Source: Hirudinaria manillensis
Lineage: Eukaryota; Annelida; Clitellata; Hirudinida; Hirudinidae
Assembly (NCBI GenBank): GCA_034509925.1
Contig: CM067533.1
Location: 3,300,535-3,364,534, forward strand
DNA: 64,000 nt
Reading direction: 5' to 3'
A program made the position numbers and the translations under genes. Below, in pieces: positions 1 to 10,935 of the stretch. The number at the start of each line of letters is the position of its first letter. Position 1 is the first letter of the stretch. The notes beneath the pieces were generated by a model. That model ran no database searches and was not told where the DNA came from. It saw only the letters and a list, made by a program, of their open reading frames with translations.

Positions 1-109
1 AATGTTTTGCACATTTTGCTCTCAATCAAAGCAGTGCTTGCTGGCAATAAAATTCAAAGTATTCACATGCCTTAATCATGAAACAGACAATCCAAACTTT
101 AAAACTTAC

Positions 110-508
110 AAGCAAGTGCATCGGTAGTATCTTTAAACTCCTTAAACATTTTCAGCTGAACTCTGACAAGAAATATAAATTGTAGATACAACGCATTTCA
201 TAGTGGATCAAAGCTTGACTTACATCTTTTTGGCTTCTTCAGGTGACTCAAAATGTTTGTATAAATTATCAACATGTTTAAGTTTCTTTTCATCCAGAAG
301 CTAGAAAATATAATTAGTCACTAAAAAAGCAAATCCGCGACAAGCATGCTAAAGTTTATTTTAATTGTCTGCCTTAGAAATTGAGTAATTATGATTTTTA
401 TGTCGATCAAAAGCCGGTCATGTATAATTCAAATGAAATCAGTTTGAAATCTCCTTTACAAACCTTGAATACGGCATAGCCGGACGATGTTTCAAACAAC
501 ACAAGCAT
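110..508 (-). CDS. NOP58: NOP58 box C/D snoRNP core protein, 5' end only
   Basis: Three exons on the minus strand, 464..508, 224..300 and 110..162, give the first 58 residues. The start ATG is at 508. The protein opens MLVLFETSSGYAVFK, then has KKLKHVDNLYKHFESPEEA and a KIVQLKMFKEFKDT segment. This follows the N-terminal domain of NOP58 closely. NOP58 is a core protein of box C/D snoRNPs, which guide 2'-O-methylation of rRNA and help pre-rRNA processing in the nucleolus. Introns are GT-AG and all phases agree: the first exon ends on a whole codon, the second leaves AT and the third supplies A. Bases 1..109 are intron and the rest of the gene lies left of the window. NOP56 and PRP31 share the fold, but the LVLFETS start and the exon-2 sequence favour NOP58. 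Confidence 0.9.
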
Positions 509-1601
509 TTTTTGTTATTTTCAATTAAAACTCTCAGGAAATAAAACACGTGCAGCAACGTATCGCGAGGACAATAACTTACATAGAAACAACAAATAGA
601 AGCTACATATAAGCAACAATGAATTAGATATTCAATAATATTTTAAAATAAAATTTTAAATATTTATGGTTTTTATTTCATTTATTTTACATTTTACTTA
701 ATAAAATATCAAAACTATCTTTTATGTGCAAACTTTGAATAGATTCTGGTTAAAAGATAAGTCAAATCGAATTACACTTTGTTGATCATTCCTGTACTTG
801 TGTGTTTTTTCTAACTCAAATAAAGATGGATATTTATTCACAAATGCATGCATATATTTTAATTGTATATTAGGATCATTGACTTTCGAAACGTATTCCA
901 ATTCTAGCTTTCGACATTTATTAAATGCTGTTTGCCATTTGTTCATATCACAATAGAAAGAAATATTTTGCTCGGACCAGATGTTCAAAGAAACTCCACT
1001 TTAATGACTTTATAAAGTAACAAGAACAATCGATGAGGCGAAGTAAAATCACCGAAGCAGCTTCCCATGGAAGCAAGGCCTAGCCTAAACTCTTTCCTCA
1101 TGGCGAGACGACCTTCTTTATGGTCATATCAACCCCCATATACAATGCATAATCCCTAACATCCTCGCCCTACCTTCCAAGCATGCAAGCATCGATTTGC
1201 ATCAACGAAATCGATAATCGCACACCCGTTCAAGAATGTCATGCGATAAGTTGTCAAATGACAACTGACTGTCAGTGAGAAACAAACAGTGTTTCAACAG
1301 AGACAGAACAAGACGACTCCCTGCACAGACAAAAAGACTAAGAACGGATGCAAGTCACTGCCCAAATTGGAAAATCAAATATAAATCTTACAGTCCCAGT
1401 ACGCATAATGCAAACAAATTTCCAACACCATTATAGTTGTGAACCCAAGACTCTCATAATTACTATCTGCCCTCCTAGCTAAAGCAAATAAACAAAAACA
1501 ATCTTCCAAAATAAATTTCTCATAAATGAAACAACTGATTATCAAAAAACAACCTCAAAATAAAGTGATTGTTAAAAGTTATGAGCAGGTGATTTATATA
1601 G
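509..1601. other. Intergenic, NOP58 to zinc-finger gene
   Basis: No gene is recognised. This should hold the NOP58 promoter and the 3' UTR of the zinc-finger gene, as both lie on the minus strand. An 88-codon open frame on the minus strand (988..722) has no ATG at its start, a stop five codons upstream and no relative I recognise. Confidence 0.5.
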
Positions 1602-3263
1602 TTAAGCATTTGTGACATCCATGCTGAGGTCACACTCTGCACCAATCACACACTCGCTATCAGGAATTAGAGGACAGACTTCAGGATAATTTGGCGACTC
1701 AACAAAATCGTTCAAAAAACTGACAACTGGTTCTTCAGTTTGGGGATTTGACTGGCCATTGACCACGTACAAAAGACCTTCACTGACCAAATATTGGGTT
1801 CCATCTGATGACACCAATTTTCCATCCTTCAATGAAAGCCTCTTGTTGTTGCTGTCCAACAATACCACCTGGCCAATTATCTGATTTTTCTGCGAGGACT
1901 GGACTCTATTGTTGGCAGGATTCCATTTGGTTTTTAAAACGTCGGTCATCCTTTCGACGAATTTGTCGGCCTTTGCCAAGCTGCTGTCTTTAATGGCAGC
2001 GAGACTGTGAACTTGTGAGTCCATCCCAAGTTGAGGTGTTGAGCCAGCAAATGAGGCAGGCACATCATGGTCATTAGCATCATTTGGAAAGTCATTACTT
2101 TCTTCATCACCAGTGGATTCAACCTCAGTCATTTGTCTGTCTTTAGATCTGGAAGCTTCAAGTGACTTCATAGACCTTCTGGATCTAAGTACAGGCTTCT
2201 GCTGCCTCTGATACAATTTCCTGAACTTCAGAGCCTTCCCATCAACATGGACTTTTGCATGAATTGTCAGACTCACCTCCCATCTGAATGACTCGCCACA
2301 AAGATCACACTTGAAAGGTTTTTCTTCTGTCATGACACAGTCATAAATGGGAGATTCGGGTCTCCTCTTTCTAACCATCCTTATTTCTCTTCTCATCTTA
2401 CATTCCTTCAAGTAATTAAAGAGTTCTATGTCTTCTTCATCAGTGAGGATGCTTGATCTCATCATGGAAGCATCGGAAGACATCACAGAAGTATCTCCAT
2501 CGTATGCACTCACATCAGCTGGGTCTGAGGCTCCTATGGCTTTCACGGATACGACTTCATCTCCATTACCCGAACTTTCGTTTGGAACTACCTCCAACAG
2601 AATCTCAACTGAAGATCTTTCATGGCCATCTTGATCAGCAGAAGAGCTTGCAATAGAAGTGTTTGGTTCTGAAGATTCAGCTTCCAAAGCTTTTTGGTGT
2701 CCCTCAAGATGAATTGCATATGAAAAATCAAACTGAAACTCCTTTCCACAAACCTGACATTTGAATGATTTCTCCGGACAAGCATTAGTTTGAGTTGCAG
2801 ATTTTCTTTTAGAGCAATAATCAGTATGAAGTTTTGATGAATCTGCTATTGTCAGATCATTGTTTAACTGATCTCCTCCATTTGTATGAAACTGTTCATG
2901 CTTTTGCAGGTTAGTGAGCCATGAGAACTCAACTCCGCAAAATCTGCATTGGAAATATTTGTTTGCCCTGTGGCAAGCAAGGTGATGTTTTTCCAGGTCT
3001 CGTTTTATCCTAAATCTTTGGCCACAAATGTCACAACTTGGAACTGGCTTTGCATTTTTGTGATTGGCATTTATGTGTCTCTTCAAACCAGATTCTGAAG
3101 CAAAAGGCTTATTACACTCTATACATATGAAGCCTTCTCTATGCAGAAACATATGTTTTGCTAAGTTAGTTCTATTATCAAACGATTGATTGCATTGTTT
3201 GCAAGTGGCGTATACATGACTTTCGGTATCAAATTCTCCACTCGAATCCACCATAGTTGCCAT
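1602..3263 (-). CDS. C2H2 zinc-finger protein, six fingers, intronless CDS
   Basis: One uninterrupted frame of 553 codons, ATG at 3263 and stop at 1602, probably a nuclear DNA-binding protein. It has six C2H2 fingers of the form C-x2-C-x12-H-x3-5-H. Four are near the N-terminus (about residues 21-41, 47-68, 77-98 and 106-126), a fifth is at about 169-189 and a sixth at about 319-339. Linkers between fingers are irregular rather than the TGEKP type. An acidic Ser/Glu-rich stretch separates fingers 5 and 6, with a basic KMRREIRMVRKRR patch just before finger 6. The tail is Ser/Asp-rich and ends with an acidic segment. No KRAB, BTB or ZAD domain is visible. I do not recognise a specific orthologue. 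The lack of introns contrasts with every other gene here and may mean a retrogene or a lineage-specific zinc-finger gene. Confidence 0.85.
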   Translation of the reverse strand: MATMVDSSGEFDTESHVYATCKQCNQSFDNRTNLAKHMFLHREGFICIECNKPFASESGLKRHINANHKNAKPVPSCDICGQRFRIKRDLEKHHLACHRANKYFQCRFCGVEFSWLTNLQKHEQFHTNGGDQLNNDLTIADSSKLHTDYCSKRKSATQTNACPEKSFKCQVCGKEFQFDFSYAIHLEGHQKALEAESSEPNTSIASSSADQDGHERSSVEILLEVVPNESSGNGDEVVSVKAIGASDPADVSAYDGDTSVMSSDASMMRSSILTDEEDIELFNYLKECKMRREIRMVRKRRPESPIYDCVMTEEKPFKCDLCGESFRWEVSLTIHAKVHVDGKALKFRKLYQRQQKPVLRSRRSMKSLEASRSKDRQMTEVESTGDEESNDFPNDANDHDVPASFAGSTPQLGMDSQVHSLAAIKDSSLAKADKFVERMTDVLKTKWNPANNRVQSSQKNQIIGQVVLLDSNNKRLSLKDGKLVSSDGTQYLVSEGLLYVVNGQSNPQTEEPVVSFLNDFVESPNYPEVCPLIPDSECVIGAECDLSMDVTNA

Positions 3264-6236
3264 CTCGGCTCAGTCGAGTCTAAAATTAGATGTAAAAATG
3301 CAGACATTAAAAAACGAAGGTCAAAAACAATTGTTTATCTAATATTTAATAATTCTGGCACGTAATAATGACGCTTGCTAAATCGATAATTTAGGATATT
3401 TTAAATGTTTTCGCTAGCCTTGTTCCGTCGTGAGACAATGCGAGCGACTCAGAAATAATGCTAATCAAATTTGCATCAAGTAAATTATGATGGGTATACC
3501 ACAAACCAAAAATTATAAAGCATAATCTTTATAAAGAATCGAAGACAAAACAGCACCTTTGATTACAAAAAAACTCAATATCTCAATACTCAGGACTCGG
3601 TGCTGCGATGGTGAATCTAAACGCCAATCGAAAACGAGATTTGTAAAGCCAATTTTCATCAACGTTATTTTGAGGAATAATAAAGCAAGTTTACAAAAAA
3701 AATTACATATTAATTTTCCAAAACTCGTCAGCATCTTGTTGACCATGCACTAGTTCACAATATTGGCAAACCCACGAGGGAACAAACTGATATGAGTGAT
3801 CCCGGCTTCGATCCCTTAAAATCCTGGATAGTCTACCTGTTCACTGCCGCGACAAATTAAGTTCATTCCAAATAAGAATCGACAAATAATGTTTATCAAA
3901 TAATAATCCTGGAATTCTGATTTGAAAAGGACTTTATAAAGAGAAATGGGGTACTTAATACTTATACTCGAGTACCTACTTTAAGTACCTGTAATTTGAA
4001 AGTGATTCCCATGTCATTAAAATGCTTGTTAATTTGGTTGAAAAGCGAAAGGTACGACCGGAAATATACTGACATTTCATTGATTGTATTTGGGCTTTCA
4101 GTTTACTCATTCCCATATCTAAACGTAACACTTGAAACGATGTTCTATAAATTGTTTGGAGTTGGAATAAATTGAGGAAATTGCAATTAAATACAGCATA
4201 GACAATAACTTTAGAATAAAACCCAAACCAATTGTAAATAAATCTTTGGTTTTTAAATATCCGCATCAAGTCAACACTAACGAATGTTTCTATCATTTGC
4301 AAATCGTTCGCTTCAAATCAGTGATGTTATACATACTAAACGAATGGGGAAAATAAATTAGAAAACGATGTTCACACGGTAAACCAATGGACTTCGAAGT
4401 CATTGATGTTCATCAAACAATGAACTCAAAAGTTGAACGAGTCTTCCAATAATATCCAGTTTTGGTGCTTTAACACTTGAAATGAGTGCTTAGAAAACTT
4501 TGATAAATTTGGTTTTGCTTCGTAAGGAGTTTATTTCTGGATCTAAGTTGAAGGAACTTAACATCTTTGTTTGATTGTTGGTGTTGCATTTTCAAGTTAT
4601 TTTTTCTTAAACGAAATCGGCATAAAAACATCGTCATCGGCAGCCACATGTTGGGAATATTTTTAACATGTCCTGGATAAGATTCACGATTGAAGAATGT
4701 GATATTTTAAAAATCCAGTCGGGATATTTTTAGAGATTACAGTCTTCTATCGTATTTTTCAATTTTTGCAGGGATCAATTTCAATTTTTGAACACTTTCT
4801 TGATGAGAAATAAGTTTAAACATAATAAAAGCAATTAGGATTATTTGAAAGAGGAAGCAACTAAATTAATTTTAATCTAATTCGCTATTTGTTTATTGAT
4901 CTTTGTATGCTTAGATAAGACATTATATTATATAATTTTATTTTATTATTTTAAAATAGATCCAATCTTACCAGCATGAATCTATGAGAAACTTGACACT
5001 TATCGGATAAGTGTTTAGTAACAATCATTTTCTGATTAGGTGAGTTAGGCGAAGGACCACCAGTTAAAGAGGAGACGAATTGTTAAACATTATCACTGAA
5101 TTAATTACTTAATGGCTCTTAAAGTTTAAACTGATTTAATTTTTTTTGTTTTTGAGTTTAAAATGTTGAAAATGTGAACGTAGCCAATCGTAGGCGAGTG
5201 AAATGTCAAAAGTAGCAAGTACATAACAAGTCTAAATTGATGTCTACGGCGATGAGGATGATGATGGCGGTGGTATTAATGATAATTCTGATTTAGGTAA
5301 ATGGTAATATGCTGATAAGATGACGTATAATTACATATTTGAAGATCTCCGCTTAGTGCTTAGAATTTTGTTCATTCAAAGAATTTTTTATTTATTTTTC
5401 TAAACAAAATGAAGGGTCATTTGATGACCATTTACACGATTTTGTATAGCGTTTGTCAACAGAAAATAGATTGAAACAGAATAAATCGTCAGATTTCTTT
5501 GTTTCAATTTCTTTTTCAATGCCTTTAACCTTTGACATTTGAAAGCCTGGGAAATGCTTTATACTCCGGTTTCCAGGTCCGTTAATGATGACGTCATAAC
5601 TGGACCGGGAAACAATAAAGATCACGTGACTGCTCAACTTCACCTCATTGGTGACCTTTGAACTTTCATCCTCCCGTACATTAACCTGTTCCCATGTAAA
5701 CCATAAAATAAACAACCTTCCCCTCCGCCAAGAAACATTTGTTTACGGTGATAAATTTTAAATAAACACTTAAGTCTTTTCTTGATAATGCTCATATTAT
5801 TAAAATTTAATTATTAACAATATCGAAATAAATGTGGATTAACTTCACGGAGCCTAGCTTATCTCATATCAGAATTTAGCAGGCCAGTTGCTCAACTGCA
5901 CCAACTTCTGAGTTAATAGAATCCTTCCATGAAGAAATCATTTTCACTGATGAGACTCAATGAAATCTGCGAGGCTTTCCTGACTGGAGCAACCGGTCTT
6001 CAAGACATGTGTCTCCCACAATTAGGACTCAGACATCGGTGGAGATTAGTGGAATGGTTTGCAATGCACGCACAAAAGTTACAGCTCAGAGTTTGGATGG
6101 AAGGCATGCCTGTGTGGAAGCATGCAGTCTGCAGATGCTATAGAAGTTGCTGCTCATATCAATTAACTTCAATAGTTACTCGTGCAGAGAAGCGGCTGCA
6201 TTGCTAAAGGTTGATTTATTTGGGCTCCTGATAATC
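3264..6236. other. Intergenic, divergent promoters of zinc-finger and HSPA12-like genes
   Basis: AT-rich, and no coding segment is supported. Open frames at 3513..3746, 3976..4302, 5392..5715 and 5929..6207 show no recognisable similarity or splice context. The zinc-finger gene starts leftward at 3263 and the HSPA12-like gene rightward at 6237, so both promoters should lie here. A compact cluster of factor-site matches at 5589..5664 is listed separately. Confidence 0.5.
5589..5664 (+). promoter_or_regulatory. CRE + E-box + DR1 cluster upstream of the HSPA12-like gene
   Basis: Within 76 bp there is a perfect palindromic CRE, TGACGTCA (5589..5596), a perfect E-box, CACGTG (5623..5628), and a DR1 nuclear-receptor site, TGACCTTTGAACT (5652..5664), whose reverse complement matches the classic HNF4-type element. 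It lies about 0.6 kb upstream of the HSPA12-like start in a locally GC-richer patch. Activity is inferred from motif matches only. Confidence 0.45.
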
Positions 6237-9200
6237 ATGGATAACGGCTTTGATAGCGCAGGTGAGATTTAAGATATTATTATCAGCTCGAATTATTAAA
6301 AAAAAAACTACATGAAGGCCTTAAACAGTAGTTACGAACCACCAATTTATCATTCAAAGCAATATTAAACAATATATCTTTAATACCAAATTATCACTTT
6401 GTTAACGATTACAGCCAGTTCAATACGAGTTTGCCAAACATTAAAGAATTCAAAGTTGTGAACAAAATTAAATTAAAATGCAAACTTGAATCGGCATTAA
6501 TTTGCTTATTAGATGCTCCGATGAAAATAGAAGAAATAAAACTACAATGAAAGCTAAGTTAGTAAAGAAAGGAAAACAATTACTTTAAATAGCAAACAAA
6601 TCCATTGCCTTCATTTTGATTGTTTCAATCGCCGGACGTTGATGTTGCATAGTCATGACTTGATTTTAAGATTTGAATCGATGAATATTTAATTATAAAT
6701 CAATTTAATGATAAATTAATCAGACGGTGTACCAGTGGAAGAAGAGCTAATAGTACCAGAAAAAAAGAGAGAAAGGCCCAAGTTCTTGCCGAAGTTCACC
6801 GAGGACAAATGTTCCCTGATGATGGTGACGTCAGAAGAATTCCAGAAAGTTCTCAAAAAGAACCAAGCTGAAATGAGGAATGACGAAGACGAGGAGGAGG
6901 TGAAAGATGAGGAAAAAGTGGACGACGAAACCAACGGATTAGTCGAGGAAGTCGAGACGTGTGAAATCGTCACTAAAACTTCAGCTGCACCTGCAAACAT
7001 TTTGAGAGAAGTTGTCGAAGAACTCATAGTACCCATAAAGGTTGAAAGGCAATACGAAATTCCAGGCCAACAAGGCGTGCAAAACGACGACACTCCTTTG
7101 AACGAAGATCCGGTGTTGGAGGAAGAAACAACAGTTGAAGAGCTACAAACAAAATCCTTTGCTTCCCCTCAGAAATTGGCTACTGGTCAACCAGATGATT
7201 CCCCAACGCCACAAAAATCTCCGAAACACAAACATCTGAACCTCCCGAACTTTTCAAATTTTTTCAAGAAGAAACCCCCTCATCACTCCAAATCGAGTTC
7301 AGAAAAACTCGACGACTCAAAAGACTCGGAAGCACCCCTCGACACCAGCAAAGACGACAGCCCGAAAAAGAGTCACAAACCTTCCTTTTTCCAGCGCATG
7401 AGTTTTGGAAAAGGCAAGAAACCGAAAAAAAGCGACGAACAAAACAACTTTCAGAATGGAAATTCCGCTGGTAACTGGCTGGTTATAACATTTGGTTATA
7501 CGTTCCTTTAAATGGACCTCCATGATTTTTTTTTCTCGTTTCAAGATCCCGTTGAGGAATCTACACAGGACATCAAAGCAGAAGAGATCGCGTCTGAAGC
7601 TAGTAAGGTGGATAAAGTAGAGAAACAGTCAGACAAGGATGAGTGGTCCAACATGACCGCCCACTACGCCGTGGGTCAATACTTGGATCCGTGCGAGATC
7701 AAGCCCAATTCGACACAAAACTCAGTGGTCGTGGCCATTGATTTCGGTGAGTCTCGCTTTATTTACTGATCTATAATTGAATTTCAAAAGCGTCACTTCA
7801 ACTCTCCATTACTTGGACTACTTTAACAAGAATTTTAAATATTCATTTGAAGAAGCAGCTATTTATGCCGACGAATTATGTAATTTGTTTCTTATCTCTG
7901 GAAGTTCGAGTGCACGCCGTCCGAAGTAGTTGCGCGTGTTGCAGCAGAGATAAACAAATTGTACTTTGTTTTCCGAAGTCTCGCTGAAAGAATTCACCTC
8001 ACCCTCCACAATTATCTCTCCAAACTCTGAAAGTAAAAACAAACGCGATCTGTTTTCTCCAAAAATTAGGCTTTCCCCCATTCGACAAAAATGCCAATTC
8101 AAAGTTCAAAGTTTTCATATTTTCTGCTCAAACGTCACCGAAGAAAATTGAGCTCGGAAGTGTAAATCCAAGAGCTAGCGTTGCAAATAGCTCTGCTTGG
8201 TACAATAGTTGTAGTTTATATAATAGCTCGCTACTTCAAGTTATTTCTAGGCCAAGATGCCTCGTAGAGGTGATAAAGTTCAATTGCCATCTCGAGGCAG
8301 TTCATTCTAAACTCGGATGAGGTCATGACATCTTGAGAATGCTTTGATGATAAATTTTTGAATCGTCTGTGAAACCTGCAAGACCAGCAAGTTGAATCTG
8401 CTGAGAATAAGTTTACAGATTCCAACGAGAACAACAATCTTTTAATCTTGGAGGGATGGTGAGAATACCAGCACAACATTCATCCAATTACATCGCTTGA
8501 AACAGCTGCAAGTAACAACGTAGCAGTCATAAGTCGGTATGATTTATGAGATGAATAAACGCTTCGTAATGAATGTTCCACGGTTAAATAAAAGCAACAA
8601 ACATACGTAAACCAAAATCAACCAAACTCATTTTCACTTTATATTACATGTCAGCTTTATTAGCTTAACAGCGAAGGTCCTACGCTGTTTGCTCGGACCG
8701 TGCCTGGTTTTACAGATTGTGATAATGAGGACCATTAACAGCTTTTACAGTTAATTATCATCAAATTCTCCTAATCGAAGTTTGAGATCTAACCCGATCA
8801 TGAAATTTACTAATCATGAAAGCTTACTTAGGGGCGTTCCCTAAAGTACGTAACTCTATTTGAGGCTATTTTTAAACCCGCATCCCTGTCACATTCCTGT
8901 TACAAATCTCAGACCTAAAAGTATGTTCCTCTTCCGAACTAAAAATTTGCAATCATGTAATACGCAACATATTAACGAAAGACAAATTGTTTAAAATTGC
9001 ACATAACAACTTACATAATAAAGGGATATATTACAGGATATTTAATTAATTTAATACTATTTGGCAACTATATGATATTTTTAAGGCGTCAAACAAATTT
9101 GTTTTCTGTGACGTCACACATGGCTATATCTCAACCTCTCTCCCTAGCGTAACGCACTTAATGGACGGCCCCTTATCGGCCAAAAACAAAAAATAACGAA

Positions 9201-10862
9201 ATACAAATTGCAACAAGCAAAAATCAAAATGTTCATCCAATTCTTAAAAAGAAACCCAAATGAAGTTCTATAAAATAAAATAAAATAATATAAAATAACG
9301 AGAAACCTCGCAAACCCAGGTACTGCGTTCAGTGGTTACGCGTACAGCTTCCTGAACGATCCGAACCAAACCATTCACATGATGGGCAAATGGGAGAACG
9401 GAGATCCGGGTGTCATCAACCAGAAGACACCAACAACGCTCCTCCTCACACCAAAAGGGGAGTTCAACTCATTCGGGTTCACGGCAAGAAACAACTACCA
9501 GGATTTGAGTCCCGAAGAAGCGACGGAGTGGATGCTTTTTGATCACTTCAAGATGTCTCTGTACAAGGCCAACGTTGGTTTCAATTATTTAATTAACGAA
9601 CCATTAAGTCCTATTAACATTCATTTACACGACCACACCTCGCGAAAGACTTTTATAATGTAACCAAAATTTCGTCGTTCTTATCATTATTCCTCTTAAA
9701 CTTCAGGATGTTTGTTTTAGCGGAGATTGACTTCAGTTAGAACTATTCGCACGTTTGAGAAGATAAGGAGTTAACTAAATTAGGATATTTTATTAATAAG
9801 TGTTGTTATAAAGTTAACAATGCGCTTTAGTTTTTTTTTTAAAATTACTTTTTGAGCAACTTAATTCGTAGTTTAAAAAACTTGAAAAAGCACGCTAAAA
9901 GTTTAGCAGAGCTTGCTGGAAACAAAACGTCTGTCATAATTGTTAATATCTTTAATAATATGTTATTATTATTATTATTATTACTTCTGGAGAAGTTCCT
10001 TAAAATGAAGGATTTTAATAATTAATTACTTAAGTAATTCTTCCATAACCATAATCAGCAAAAACCAACAGATCATCTACGAATGAATTGGCGGATCTAG
10101 TGCCCCTGCCCCGTTATACATGTTTAGGGACCACATTTCTGTGCCTGGTGACCCGGGGAGGAGAAAACAGATTTAACCTTTAAATTGAATATTTACATAT
10201 AGTATGTATGCATAGTTTTCCCGTCAAAATTTTCTCCCCTCACAGTTTTGGACCTAAAACTTTGGCCCCTCATTAAAGCTTTTTTTAAGATCAGCCATTG
10301 CTCGACATCTAACTTATTTCCATTAGATATTGTTCAAAATATATAAATCCTCATCTTAACACAAAATGCGTGCACGGAGCTCTTGTAGCTTATATTATGT
10401 TATATTATATTACGTCGCCGAATCAATCATCCATCTTTGATTCAAGAGTTGCAACATGAACACCACCATTGAGGCTGTCAACGGCAAGAAATTCTCGGCA
10501 TTCCAAGCCATTTCCATGACCTTGACTTTCTTCAAGAACCACGCCATCAGAGAACTCAGCGTCCAGACGGGAAGTCAGCTGGAAAATGAAGATATCTTGT
10601 GGGTGCTCACCGTTCCCGCCATCTGGAGTTCGCCTGCCAAGCAGTTCATGAGGCTGGCAGCGTATCAGGTCGGTGGAATGTAATATTGGAGATGTGAAAT
10701 TCTTGGGATTATTTTGAATTCATTTTATCAAACTTAATTCTTATACTTATTTTCTCCGCTTGTTAAAGCTTTTAGGTGGAATCTAAGCAATTAAAAAGTG
10801 ACAAATAGCTAATATAAAATAATATCAAAATTGTAAACGGTCTGTGTAATAATAATAATAAT

Positions 10863-10935
<73 letters not shown>

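Noticed and set aside
722..988. 88-codon minus-strand frame with protein-like composition
   Set aside because: It starts at TTG, has an in-frame stop five codons upstream and matches no family I recognise. It could be an exon of an unknown gene but is not supported.
5929..6207. 92-codon plus-strand frame ending 29 bp before the HSPA12-like ATG
   Set aside because: No similarity, and it lies where a 5' UTR is expected. At most an upstream ORF.
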